Positions 1-12,832 of a DNA stretch of 64,000 bases are shown here, in pieces (position 1 is the first letter of the stretch; every line of letters starts with the position of its first letter). Position numbers and translations under genes: made by a program. The stretch lies in assembly GCA_019649035.1 (NCBI GenBank), contig BMAT01007234.1, forward strand, positions 435,339 to 499,338, written 5' to 3'. This stretch comes from Elysia marginata. Its lineage: Eukaryota; Mollusca; Gastropoda; Plakobranchidae. The notes beneath the pieces are model-generated. The model did no database searches. It was not told where the DNA came from and was given only the letters and a program-made list of their open reading frames with translations.

Positions 1-185
1 TCTCTCTCTTCCCTCCCCCTCTCTCTCATTACTCCTCTCTCTTCTTTATCTCTCTCTTCTTTATCTCTCTCTTCTCTATTTCTCTATCTATCTATTTACC
101 TATCCATCTATCTATCTATTTACCTATCCATCTATCTATTTATCTATCTATCTACCTACCTCTAACTCTCTCTCTCTCCTTTTTT
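1..185 (+). repeat. CT / TATC low-complexity tract
   Basis: Pyrimidine-rich repeats (TCTCTT, then CTATCTAT and TTTACCTATC units). Pyrimidine richness continues to about 380. Confidence 0.9.
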
Positions 186-458
186 TTATTCTTTCGTTCC
201 TTTTCCCTCTTGTTTTTCTTGATATCTTCCCCCAACCTCCTCTTCATTTATGTTTCAATCAAGAGTTTTTCATCTCCCTTTCTCTCTATAAATTTATCTA
301 CTACTGTCTCTCTCTTTCTTCTCTCCCTCTCCTTTTTTCTCTCTTATTCTCTTATTTTTCTGTACATCTCCCCCACCCTCCTCTTCATCTATGCTTCACT
401 CAAGAGCTGTCCATCTCCAGTAAATACAGCAGACCCAGCCCAACATCTCCTATCATAA

Positions 459-2942
459 TCATAAGTGTAGCAAGCACTCCGGTGACCCTCCCGCCTGTCA
501 TCACTTATATCCTCCCAAGATGACCAGCCGAGCGCTAATCTTCGTGAAAATCTCAAGGGTCAGGGTGCCATTTCAATTTCTTTTTTAGTGCTTTCGGAGC
601 AAAAATATAGAATAAACAAAAAGCAAAAAAGAGAGTCGAGTTGTCCCATTCACAATGGAGCGGCGTTATGCTTCGTTGTTTACAGCTGCAGAGAAAGGTA
701 ACCAACGCGTCGTTAATTCACCATAAAAGCTTTAGTTGAGGACATTGCTAAGTCTACCCACTCATGGGAAAACTAACCCTCCAGCAATGTAAAAAATCTT
801 GCTTTAATATATAAGGCTAATATTGTGTATGTTCATAATAGTTGAAAAAAGACCTATGCATGGGCAATGAAAACATTGCTATGAAATGGGTAGAGTAATT
901 TTTTGTGGTGGAAAATTTTTTGCCAAGGAATTTTAAATATAAAGTAAAAAGTTTATCATTAAAAGAAATATAATTTTTTCACAATCACTTTATTAAGTTT
1001 GTACCTCAATAATGATGAGCAATGGTGCTCCCAAAGTGTAACAGGCGATGGGCTACACAAGGCAAATTATTCTTAGTCCGTGTTGTTTAATTAGTTTATA
1101 AGATAAAAACATTTAGTGACCATCACTTCATGTCCTAGCTTTATTTAAAAGAAAAGCACTTCAAAATTCAGTCTCTCTTTTTGTTTTTAAGTGCGCTGAG
1201 TATTCAACCTTAAACTACTAGTACCGGTACGTAAGAGGAAAGAGTTGTGGTTAAGCAGGGGGAACTACTCCACTTGTAAAAAAATATTAGAATAGAAAAG
1301 AAAAACGAGCATTTTCTTAATCAGTAACGTTATTGCGAGACTTTTTATGATCTATCAATTCGATTTTCGTTGATTTGAAAAAAAGGCTTCTCTCTACATC
1401 ACTCTATTAGCTATTCAATATGTTTTATCTTTTCTTAAAAGAAAACTCGCTTTCCATCAGTTTAACATATCTGGGGCGAAAAGAGCTGCCTGTAAAAGTT
1501 TAATTTCCGGGGTGGGGGTGCAGGGGGAGTGTGATAAAGGCTTAGAATAATATATATGTTAAGGGGGGATGTTTTTCTCTGATATTCCATAGATTTCGCA
1601 ACAGCTTTCGGTGTTTGTTATTAAGTTATCTGGATAATACAGAGAGATAAAAACCACTCAGAGGAATGGATGACTCTTTAAAACAAGTGGTAACTTGATA
1701 ATAGGAGTAGAGAAAAAAACATAACGAAGAAAAAAAGAGTTAATAGTATTAACAATAGATTTAAACTCAACACGGCATTAAACCTGCTCTCTGTGCTTCG
1801 CTTATCCCTTCTCTCATCTACTTGACTGTGTCCGTCTATCTCTCTTTTTCTTTCGGTCTGTCTGTCTCTCTATCTCTCTCCGCTTAGTCTATTTCTTTCT
1901 CTAGAATCAAATAGTGACTACTCTAGTGTTTTCAAAAAGAATCTTTTTTTTTTCCTTTTATCTCCCTCCCCACGTTTCATGCAAAATGCGTACAATACTT
2001 AGGTAGACAAAACGTGGAACTCACATCCATTCCTAGATTGAGGCGCTCCTCACTGGAAGCAAGCGGGATCAACCTTCGCTACTTATCTTATGTAAAGTAA
2101 ACACTTTAAAAATAGCTTCGTCAAGCAACGCCTACCTTCTAGAAAAGCGTAAAAGCTAAAAACAACAAGAGTGTATAAGTGCCAATGGTTTATCAATATA
2201 GGGTGATAACCGCGCCTGAACCGATATGGTTTCAAAGCTGCTGGCAGTTCCCTCCCTCCTTGACACTCTGCTAAATAGTCTCCTAAGCCTTTCGGTATCG
2301 CGAGCTGAGAGCCCAAATATTGGTAGCCTATTAAAAAAAAAGATGTTTAATGATATACATCAGAATAAAAGAAACAACCGAGTTTTACCCGTGTGTTCCT
2401 GATTGTTTCTGATTTCATCTCATCATGCCAACAGACCTAACACGAATTTTCTTTTATCATTCTGCTAAAATTTGTTCTCGAGAGTTTGTGGCGAAAGGGA
2501 GTTGTACTACTTCATGAAGAAAAGAAGGAAATGCACTCATAATAGTACATGCCATGGCAGAGGAAAGGATTTTTGGTGTGCCGTTTCCAGAGATTAAGAA
2601 ACTATAGACTTTCGTTAATTACCACTGAAAGATGCCTTGGTAAAAAATAAACGCTTAAACCCTTATGTATACATTATTAGCACAAAAATCTGCACTCTTT
2701 ACTATCGCACAAAAGAATGTAAAAATGTGTTTGCGTCGTTAATTTTGTTTTTTTAAAGAGAATTTTAGTTATTATAAAGAGACGTCGCAAATACAAAGAG
2801 AAAAGAAAAAAAATGGATATCAGTTTCTGTTCATGTAATGAGGGTTGTTTAGTTTGAATGACCTGGATTTGACTTTACAATAATAATGATATAAACTTAT
2901 TTGTTAAAGAAAGGACCCAGAAGTTTTTCTGGACATGTAACA
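459..2942. other. No gene seen
   Basis: AT-rich sequence without a convincing frame, splice pattern or repeat family. The short minus frame at 2083-2316 has no recognisable features. Confidence 0.6.
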
Positions 2943-2996
2943 ACAATAGTAGTAGTAGCAGCAGTAGTAATAGTAATAGTATTGGTAGTAGTAGGG

Positions 2997-3038
<42 letters not shown>

Positions 3039-3095
3039 AAAGTGGCTGTTGTTGTTGTTGTACATGTAGTAGTAGTGTTGGTAGCAGCACTACAC
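2943..3095 (+). repeat. GTA-rich microsatellite
   Basis: Imperfect (GTA)n with interruptions and a GTTGTTGTT patch. The frames it opens on both strands code only Val, Leu or Thr runs. Confidence 0.9.
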
Positions 3096-4688
3096 ATTTT
3101 GCTGCTGCTAGTGCTAATGTGGCTACAACTAGTCAACTACCATTTTTCATATCCCCAATTCTCGAGATCTAGTTTTTTTTTTAATTGCTTTGTTGTTGTT
3201 GTTTTTATCAAAGATATATTCCCGACTCTCTTTCGCTCTTTATCTCTTACTCTCTCTATAAACCTTTATCTATCCTCATCTCCTATGTCTTTCTTGCTTA
3301 CTCTCTCAAATTTTATATAAATGTCCATCTGGAAAACACATAGTAACATGAACTAAAGAAATAGACGCGTTTTTAATTTTTTGTTTTCGGTCTTTGATTT
3401 TAAAACTTGCTATTGACCGGCACTCACAACAAATTTTCTAGGTTTTAGTGCAACGTTTACAGCAGCTATTTACCTTTGCGTGTTTCTTTACTTTATTTTT
3501 CTCTTCTTTTTTTTTACATATACAAAAAAGTAAGCTTAGCCTAACTCATTAAAGCGCCGTAAGGGCATGGATCATCACTGTAATATAAATGGGTTGAATT
3601 AGTCAGCTGCAGCTGATATACTTAATTCACCATTTCTTGGAAATGTGTAAAATAGTAGGGAGGGAGGGGGAGTAACTTACTTCTTGAAATCCTGCCCCTT
3701 CATTGATCACTTTTATTTAATCCAAGTCACGTCTATTATGTAAATCAAAATCCTTTGGTTCTCTTCTTTCCACTTTCTTTGATTTGTAAGAAAATCACGT
3801 GCCAGGTTGTTGTATCCAATGATGAGAATTGGAATTAAATTAAAGCCTAGTGACTTGTAATCAAACTTGTTTTAATATTCACACATTAATTACAATGTGC
3901 AATGTCTGCACTATCTATATTTGATTGACTTATGAATTCGATTACTGAATGGGAAATTTTGGAGAGAAAAAAAACTTGCTCACACATTACATGGCAGCAC
4001 GAGGCAATTATGAAATTAAAAAACTGTTCACCGTCACAAAGTCTTGAGTATAGTCTTAAAAAACATCCATTCTATGGCGCAAAGGCAACATTGTATGCGG
4101 GGCGATCTCAAAAAAAAGAAGAAGAAGAAAAAAGAGATCCCCACCAACAAATAAGTGGATTCGCCGATTCCCCGCGCAACGCTGCAGCTCTTCTCTCTAC
4201 TTGTATACACAGAATCAAAGCCTCTTCGCTGAGACAAGCACAACTCTTCAGCTTGTCCAGGTCGGGGGCGGGGGTGTTAGCGAAGGCATGCAATAGCGGG
4301 GGAGGAGGGGTGCGGGGTGGAAGGGGGTGGTGCAGAAAGCGATTTTGAAAAAAAAATCAAATAACTTTATTCGTATAATTATGCATGCATCGACTTATGG
4401 TGTCTGAAAAGACGGTCAATTTTTACCCTGAGTTACATAAGAAAAAAAACTGATGTAGATTGTAGAGATTGTGGCTCCACGCCTCTGAACATTTCGGTTT
4501 TCAACTGGGTTTGTGCAAATTTGAAAAGCACGACAGCTTTATTATACATTTTAGTTCAATTTCTCTTGATAACCAGTGCTTAGATCTAGTTTTCGCAGTT
4601 TATTTAGATGGCGGTTGTTTGCTGCCGCAGATGATGATAGTAGGCTAATAAAACACTTCAGCGATTGCAGTTATTTTGAGAATAGGCT
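3096..4688. other. No gene seen
   Basis: Includes a G-rich patch (4261-4335) and a plus frame at 3932-4348 that is compositionally odd (Lys/Glu then Gly/Arg) and matches nothing I know. Confidence 0.55.
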
Positions 4689-4708
4689 ATGATTGTGATG
4701 ATGACGAC

Positions 4709-4780
<72 letters not shown>

Positions 4781-4830
4781 AGCAGTGGTGAAAATGGCGA
4801 TGATGATGGCGGTGATGGTAGTGGCAGTGT
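4689..4830 (+). repeat. GAT microsatellite
   Basis: About 27 GAT/ATG units in a row, then imperfect copies. Frames here code only Asp or Met runs. Confidence 0.95.
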
Positions 4831-5032
4831 TGGTGTTATTTGTAAAGTTGGAGTCTTTATATAATCGAATTCTGAAAGAAATTTTAAAGCAAAGAAAGTC
4901 TTAGAGATAAGGCTGCGGATCTAACCTGTTCCATTACTGGTTTTACCGTAATAATATTACCTGGCACTTTCTTCTGTGTTAGAATTGTTTAAATATTGTT
5001 CATCTTGTTGAAAGTTAATGTTCCTCATCTTC

Positions 5033-5035
<3 letters not shown>

Positions 5036-5097
<62 letters not shown>

Positions 5098-5158
5098 GTC
5101 TCTGTCTCTCTCTGTCTCTCTCTCTCTTTCTCTCTCTCTCCCTCTCTGTCTCTGCCTC

Positions 5159-5229
<71 letters not shown>
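5036..5229 (+). repeat. CT microsatellite
   Basis: (CT)n with CTGT interruptions, nearly 200 bp. Confidence 0.95.
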
Positions 5230-5230
<1 letters not shown>

Positions 5231-5289
5231 CACGACATGGCCCTTCTTTCGCTAATGTCTTTTTTATGTACTTTCCACGCTAAATGACA

Positions 5290-7305
5290 AAGGCTTTGAT
5301 TGGCTTTGACTTTAAATTTACTGTCGTTACAGTTTTAGAAAACTTTTTGAACCTTTAGTCCACACGATTCAAACATCTAACTTGCTTTATCTCAGACAAG
5401 TAAATTACTGCGCAATATTGTAGATACATGTGCTTAATTCATATGTCACAAGAAAATGTGGGTTGTTTTTTTTCATCTATTACTGTGTACTCTGTAAAAC
5501 TTTGCAAGCGCAGAATTGCCTTTCATTTGAGTGCTTTCCCAATTCACAACATGGGTCATACTTCAACCCCTTGCAGGGCTATAATCATCCTCAACCTTCC
5601 TCTTTCAAACTTTTCCCTGTCTGATCCTTACTTCCCGCTACGATTCATAGCAGAAAGTCCTCCAGTGTCTGGGTGGGCGGGGAACGAGGTGCAAACAGCC
5701 AAACAGGCAAACTTTGGTATCAACATTGAGTTGCCCTCCAGGTCTCTTTAGGTACCGTTATCACCACTTATCGGAGACCATCATCCCATGGAAACCCAGT
5801 GGTATCCTCCTAGACCAGTACAAGATCTGGCAGTACTGCAGTCAGCGTCAACTTCACTTTCCCTTCATTAAAGACTGAAGGCATGGGGCAAGCCCGAGAT
5901 CAGAAGACACAACGGATATTGGCCGGCCATACTCCCTCTACTAGATTTGAAATTCACGAAGAATGTACCCTGCACCGCGATTTAAAGCAATGTTGCTAAA
6001 CGCACAGACAGACATACAGTTTGGGAGATATGGCTTCATCACGGTACTGTTTCATTGCGGTAAAAAATGGGTTTTTAAGTCAAAGTTTGAAACCAATGAT
6101 TAATTTCAGATGCTTATAAAAGACCAAGAAAGTTAATAATTGAACAGAGAGGATACGGTGTGGGTGTGTATGAGTACTTATTTTTATTTTAGACCGTAGG
6201 AATAGATCAAATGAGTATCCTAAAAATCAATTGACTCAAAAATCACAACACGCTCTGGGTAAAGAGATCTAACGACGACTCTTTAAACCAGGTTAATTTA
6301 TCCTGTTCGCCACTATATGCTGTGCAGGGCCTAACTTTTTACCTCATAAACATTTTGTACATTTGTTTCAAGTTAATGAAAATTAAGTCGAGAATGAGTA
6401 AACAATTTTACAGTCTCATCAAGAGACTAACTTGAAAACCACTCTGAAAAGGCTAGACTGGCTCTATAAAACTATAGTGCAGTTGATTTTTTTAAAAATC
6501 TTTCGTCGTTTTTAAAGTGCCTGATGAGTTTACGAAAGTAGGGGGCGGAGAGAAACGTTGGCTTATAAAAAAAGAAAAGCAGAAAGGAGTAGAGGGGCTC
6601 TGAGGTGATTGTGGAAAAACATGGACCATACTTGTCCAAAGACCGCTTTACCTCTAAATTTGAGAAAAAAAAAGTTAATGTTTGCGTTTTTCCAAGCCTA
6701 TAAAAGCAGACGATTAAGTCCTTTAAGATTGACTTTAACTGTTTTCGATAAGAATAAACTCAAAATGTATATCGTGTGGTTCATTGCATTGGTTCACAGC
6801 TTTTAAAAAGAACTAGTGTACGTAAAATTTACTAAAATGTACCAACTATAAAATTTTTTCTGTGATACAATTTGAAATTGAATTATCCAAAGATGATATT
6901 TTCCGAACACAAAGTTCTTGAATAAAGCAATATGATATAATAAAACACAAACTTGATGTCTGGAAATTGTTGGCTTCAATATCAAAAGCTGGGTTTCAAG
7001 TCGTTAAATCTGCTCAATCTTTATATATAAGGTCATTAAAAAACACTTTGCTAACGTTTGCAATTATGAATATGGTTGTATTAATTTCAATACTGCCACT
7101 TAAGGTTTGGTGCAGCCGAGGTAATCAATTTTGATGGTTATGTGTATTAATCTCTGCGCTGAAAACAAACTTTTACATGATTGCTGTTGTTCCTGAACTC
7201 TGCCTGGCATGACGTCAGACGGAAGAGAAATTCTCTGCTAGGCACGATGCTACGACGGAAGATAAGATATAAATCATCACCTGGCTGACAATAGTTTTTA
7301 AATTA

Positions 7306-7306
<1 letters not shown>
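5290..7306. other. No gene seen
   Basis: Unique-looking AT-rich sequence. A frame at 5428-5751 lacks domain features. Nothing else supported. Confidence 0.55.
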
Positions 7307-7354
<48 letters not shown>

Positions 7355-7435
7355 TCTCTCTCTCTCTTTTCCACTCATTCTCTCTCTATCTGTCTGTCTG
7401 ACGATTCATCTCTCTCTTTTCTCTCTCTCTCTCTG
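7307..7435 (+). repeat. CT microsatellite
   Basis: (CT)n interrupted by short unique pieces. Confidence 0.93.
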
Positions 7436-7439
7436 ACCG

Positions 7440-7686
7440 CTAAATGTGTTAATAAACAATGTTACTTTTTATGAATGTTCATCATGTTATCAAAATATTT
7501 TTCTAACTGTGCTTAGCTTACAATTGCTTTTCAATTTATATAGTTCCTTTGATTGTTTCAAGATATTTCATTATGTAAAAATATCATGTTTGTATTTAAC
7601 GGCCAAATGAAAAAAGGCACTGTGCCTAATTTGCTACCGTTGTAAAATAAAATAAAATTCAATTCAAATTCAATTCAATTCAATTC
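7440..7686 (+). repeat. Retroposon 3'-end-like segment with (ATTCA)n tail
   Basis: AT-rich stretch ending GGCACTGTGCCTAATTTGCT, then AATAAAATAAAATTCAATTC repeats. The pattern of a short ATTCA-type tail after an AATAAA run is typical of LINE or LINE-dependent 3' ends. It is followed by a CT microsatellite. Confidence 0.45.
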
Positions 7687-7732
7687 TCTCTCTCTCTCTC
7701 TCTCTCTCACTCTCTCTCTCTCTCTCTCTCTT
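7685..7732 (+). repeat. CT microsatellite
   Basis: (TC)n directly after the ATTCA tail of the retroposon-like segment, suggesting it grew at the tail. Confidence 0.9.
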
Positions 7733-7739
7733 TGATATT

Positions 7740-8550
7740 CATTATTTTATACCGTTTCTCAGTTCCCTATATACACCTTTCAAGCTAATGTCTTTTCTTT
7801 TGTGAACTAACAGGCCGCTGAACTCCGCAAGCCGTGATTGGAGTGGAAATAAAACTGAATACAAACCAAGGCTGTGGTGCTAACTGTCGGTTCCCCCTCT
7901 GACAATATCTATGGTTGTACCTGCACACAGCTCGTTTAAGCTGAACGTCATGGGGACACTCTCGTTTCTCTCTGCCTGTGGGTGCATCCCCATTCAGTTC
8001 GTTTAAGCCGAACTGTTATGAGAATGCTCAAGTGGCATTTACTCATCAACTATTTATCTGGACGCCAAAGGCCAAAATGTAAGAAACGACACTTGGAAGC
8101 TTCATTAAGTTCCAGGCGAGGCGGTCTAAGTTAGTGGCCGCATAGCCCAAATGTAAAGAAATATCGCAATTGTACGGTTTTGTTTCTTACTCCTTTTTAA
8201 AAATGAATGGGTCGAAGCAAAACGTATAGGGTGCTTTTTGAGTAAAGCACGGATAGTTCAAATGTGTGTGTAACTTCGGAAAGATCGACATGTTCACGTT
8301 CGGATAAAATGGCCTTTTACTAACGCCACATCGGTTTGGAATAAATTCAAGATCTCGGAAGCTCAAGATTTCAAGATTACTCTCTCCTACATGGCATTGT
8401 ATAATCTATCTTCTATTATTTTCTATTCCCCACTCTCTAACAGTATTATCACCACTCTCTTTCCTTGAACGGTCGCTGTCCCCGTATCACCTTTTCCCTC
8501 TCTTAATAATCCCCCCGTTACGAAGAGCTCTTTACTTCAACACCTTAATA
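7740..8550. other. No gene; a small repeated dyad
   Basis: CAGTTCG and CGAACTG flank TTTAAGC (7995-8015), and a looser copy (CAGCTCGTTTAAGCTGAACG) lies about 68 bases upstream. Otherwise nothing recognised. Confidence 0.55.
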
Positions 8551-8558
8551 TATCTCTC

Positions 8559-8597
<39 letters not shown>

Positions 8598-8618
8598 NNT
8601 CTCTCTCCCTCTCTCTGT
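8551..8618 (+). repeat. CT microsatellite with two undetermined bases
   Basis: (CT)n containing N at 8598-8599, so its true length is uncertain. Confidence 0.92.
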
Positions 8619-9618
8619 GTCTCCATTTCACCGAGGTGTCATCTATCTATCTACCTCTCCGGCCCACCGCTCCCCGCCCACTGCCCGAGTATTAGCTTAT
8701 ATTGCCAGCTGCGACTATCACAGAAATAGCACTCGGGGGACCCGGACCGTGGGAAACTCGGACCAGACCTTGTCTTGGGTGGCTGGACGCACCATTACAC
8801 AACAGAGAGGGGGTGCGGGGAGGGGGAGAGAATGACCGCAAACGACGCAAGAATTGGGACAGGTAAAGATGTAGAAGAGAGAGAGGGGGGTACGAAGGAA
8901 TGGGGTTTCGGTCAGCCACAGTGACCCTGATGACTGGATTGAAACGGGCAGCAGAACTACTCGCTTTGTTTACCTATTGTTACAATACAACTGAAGTAAC
9001 GGCTACGATTACAATAATATTGGTGGGTGTGTAAACGATATGAAACCTTGCAAGTAGCGAGTAGTCGCCGCTGTATAATAATGGGAAGGAGCTTGCGAGC
9101 AACCGCCCGTGTCGATTCCTTTAATTTCTTCTAGGCTACAATAAAATAAAAAAAGAAAAGATACAAAAGCCATTATGTCGGGACCTTATGTTTGTTATGT
9201 TCTGCGCTATGGCTCGTAAATTAAGAAGTAAGATAACCTTTGCCAAAAGTAATATGTAAATAAAAGTGACACCTTCAGTACAATCTTGAGACATGACGTC
9301 AAGTGAAATGCAACATGAAACACACCAATATGTAAAAACGGGAAATTACAGTGACCACGGCTGAGACTGATTCGATGCACGTTTTGTGTGTTTAGCCCTG
9401 TTTATGTGCGCATTCCAGGCGCGATTTTATCAGTAACATAGAGGTCACTGAAGTGGAAATCAAGGAGGGTAGGTGATCAGATTGAGGAAATTTGTCTTTT
9501 AAATACCTTGATGGTGCCAGTCACAAAAGAAGAGAGCGAAATAAGTAAGCTCCTATATTAATTGGATAATAATTGGTTAGCTAAATAAAAAATTAAATGC
9601 GTATAACAACGATAGTAA
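8619..9618. other. No gene seen
   Basis: Somewhat GC-richer at 8640-8830 and then AT-rich. No frame with features. Confidence 0.5.
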
Positions 9619-9710
9619 TTATAATAATAATAATAATAATAANNNNNNNNNNNNNNNNNNNNNNNNNNNNNNNNTAATAATAATAATAATAACAAAATTA
9701 ATAATAATAA
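9619..9710 (+). repeat. TAA microsatellite with assembly gap
   Basis: (TAA)n on both sides of 32 N (9643-9674). The gap is probably more of the same repeat. Confidence 0.92.
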
Positions 9711-9786
9711 TACCGGCAATCATAATAATCATAATAATGGCATTGACATTTATAAAATATCATTAAAATAGTGGTAGTAAAACATG

Positions 9787-9835
9787 CAGATAGATAGATA
9801 GATAGATAGATACTCGTAATTAGATAGATAGATAG
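9787..9835 (+). repeat. GATA microsatellite
   Basis: (GATA)n in two short blocks. Confidence 0.93.
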
Positions 9836-9921
9836 ATTCCGAAAAAACATCTACTGAAGAGTGCAACTGAGCACGAAACACGCTTTTATAGATAACAAGA
9901 TCAGGCAGCAAAGTAATCAAA

Positions 9922-9928
9922 TAGATAA

Positions 9929-9999
<71 letters not shown>
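9922..9999 (+). repeat. GATA microsatellite
   Basis: (ATAG)n, about 19 units. Confidence 0.95.
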
Positions 10000-10000
<1 letters not shown>

Positions 10001-10004
10001 ATCA

Positions 10005-12713
10005 TCTATTCATAGGTGAACTAGTTAAAATTCTTTGATGGGTATGAAATTAATACTACAATTGTGGCTTTTGGGTGCTAGCTAAGAAGTAAGATATATG
10101 AACTGAATGAATGTGATTGATCATCTTGTGCAGAAATGCAGAAAGCTAAGAATGGAAAATGGTCGCCATACCATAACGACAACAGAAAGATCAGAATTCA
10201 TTGAACATCACATAGAAAAAAAGGTACAGAGACATACAGACGGAATGATATTGGGTTAAAATGGTTATAGTATAAAAGAAATCGGAAATTTAAAGCAAAA
10301 TTACGTTGATTCAGATAAGCTCTACAGAAGGCGTGGAAAAAAAAATATATATATACAAATAAAAGAGATGCAATGGAGAGAGAGAGAGTGAAGAAAAAGA
10401 AACATCAACTCTGATACAATACAATGTGTACTAGTCAGCAGTGTGGTTAGTCTTGAACGGGTCAGATCTGCAAGACCAGCAGGTAATGACAGCAATGTCA
10501 GTGTCAACTGAGGGGGGCCTTCAGAGCGTCTATAACTACGACTTGTACAACAATCACTCGCTCACTCAGTTGTATACTAAGATCGCTAGAGTACCTCATA
10601 ATTCCCTGCTTTTCATTTGTATTATTTTTTTTTTTGGTTTGCAAAGTAGCGAGGGAAGCACGACACACATACGATCTACTTATTAAGGAAGCTGTTCGAA
10701 AATAACTGACCATGAATAAAGGCTTTTTTTAATTGTCAATGTGGTGACAAAAATTAGATTACGGTTTCTTTTTCTTGAAATAAAGTGTTTTTATCTTTTT
10801 ATCCAAAAATAAACTGCGTGTGTGGGTATATTTAATTACCGCTACTATTCTGCAACGTTTGTCGAAAGAATACTTAACTCAATACCCGGTAGTTCACGTC
10901 TAAAGACAAAGACTTTGAAACATTGACATCCACTCAGTACAGAAAAGGGAAGTTAGGAAAAGGCTGCTAATCCTTTATTGGTCCCAGTCACCCATTAGTT
11001 GCCCAACATGGGCATCAAGGCGCTGCGAACAAAGTCCGTTGAGGAAGGTTTCACCAGCAGGAAGCACCGGAAATGGGTAGTGCGCATGCCGAGTGGCTCT
11101 GCTTCGCGGCGGGATTTAGGATGAATATCACCGATAACGGTGGCCGTTTTGATTAAGTCTGACAACATTAATTATAATATCTTTTTGTTCCAAGCTGTTA
11201 AGGCAATAAGTTTGGGCTGTTATAAACATTTTAATGTCTTGGTGTGTGCCATTTATTATTAACACGTTCATGTGTAGTTAGAAATCGGTTATTATCGTGG
11301 TTTCCATCCCAATGAATCACACATAATGTTTGAACGAATCAAATTTTATAACCTAAATTACGGTGCTGAATAAATTTGATTCCAAAAGCATGTATCGTTT
11401 TAATGAAGCTTTTTTTATGTTTTAGCGTGTCTTTCGTTACTTGTTTGTCACAGTAGGCGTTTAGCTAAGATTTAGGTGACACTCTCTTTATCAGCTTTTA
11501 GAAAATTAAGATTGCGATCACCCAGTTTTCTTGAAATATTACAAGTTGTTGGAGAAAATCCAAACCTAAAATGAATCAGGCCATAAATCACAAGAGTTCG
11601 GGAAACAGACCATAATTTCTCCCGCTGAGATTTGGGCTGAAAACTATACGCGTTACCCCAGTGTAGCCCCAGCCAAAGCCGACCATCGTAAACGTTCTAA
11701 CAATGTAGTTCTAAACAAGGCTACGGTCTGTTCCATAAATAACATTTTTTTTTTCTGAAAAATTTACAAATATTAACCGATACGTTTGAAATTGTACAGA
11801 AAACAAAGATCAACATTGAAGAAAACTAATGTAAAAATTTCAAGGCATATATTAAAAGTTCATGAATTTATGGCTGCTTCTTTACATTCTATGAGTATGA
11901 CGTGACTTTTCCCGGCAAAAAAGGTGTGAATTTGACAGAGCCAGTCCCCATATGTAATATCAGAATTATCATAAAGTATATTTCTTTGGGTGAAAAACCT
12001 TGAAAAGTTCACCAAGAAATCCATCCTCTGCTCTGGGGGATTATCATCCTACAAATATTATTGTAACAGGGCAGGATTTGTGGGTTGTAAGGAGGAGGAA
12101 TCTGTGATGAGGATGTTTCGAGATTTGAGAAGCCACTGGCGGCTTTTGGAGATGCATCAATGCTGTTGTGAAGGTAACAGATGAAGTATGCTCATACATG
12201 CACTGCTTCAAAATGAAAACTGCTAGAACACAGTCACTCAAAACAAACTGAGAGTGAGACCCTTTAATTTCGAAAGATGCTTCAAACTCTCTGACGAAGT
12301 TGTGGTTTACCATAACGATAACATCCCTGTGCACACAGCCAGTGGTGAGGAAACTTTTGCACTCATACAACTTGGAATTTTGACATGATCCTCAATGTTC
12401 TTCTGATCTGGCAACAGCTGACTTTTTCGTTTTTTCAACATGAAGCACTATTTTCGAAGAACAATATTTTGAATCATAAAAAAGGGTGTACTTGCCATGA
12501 AGGTGGCTTAAGGAAAGCTGGACAAAATGGCCTACCGACAGCGTTTGAGAACCTGGCTGTGTCGGTGGCAGAAATAATTGAGCTGCATTGGTGATTTTAT
12601 TAATTAGCCAACATAATAAACATAGTTTGGTCCAATTTTGGGGTATTGTGCTTTGCAGGTTTTTTTTTTAAGATATAACGAAAATCGGGTATTATAGAAC
12701 AGAAATCGCATGT
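10005..12713. other. No gene seen
   Basis: Frames on both strands at 11990-12594 are longer than average for this region, but show no domain, no shared splice structure and no motif I know. They may be decayed repeat sequence. Confidence 0.5.
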
Positions 12714-12715
12714 CG

Positions 12716-12785
<70 letters not shown>

Positions 12786-12832
12786 TAGCAGTGGTAGTAG
12801 TAGTAGCAGTAGTAGTAGAAGTAGTAGTTGTT
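12714..12832 (+). repeat. GTA microsatellite
   Basis: About 22 perfect GTA units, then imperfect ones. The Val and Leu runs read from it are not a gene. Confidence 0.95.

Noticed and set aside
2875-3320. Frames coding long Val, Leu or Thr runs on both strands
   Set aside because: They are translations of the GTA microsatellite, with no flanking domain or splice pattern.
3932-4348. 138-codon plus-strand frame
   Set aside because: Composition changes abruptly from Lys/Glu to Gly/Arg following low-complexity DNA; no domain, homology or splice context I can recognise.
4676-5287. Poly-Asp, poly-Met, Ser-Leu and Arg-Glu frames
   Set aside because: Translations of GAT and CT microsatellites.
9787-9999. 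CRISPR-like or regular spaced array
   Set aside because: It is simple GATA microsatellite with no spacers, in a eukaryotic context.
12044-12370. 108-codon minus-strand frame overlapping plus-strand frames
   Set aside because: No motif or family resemblance; kept only as possible decayed repeat.
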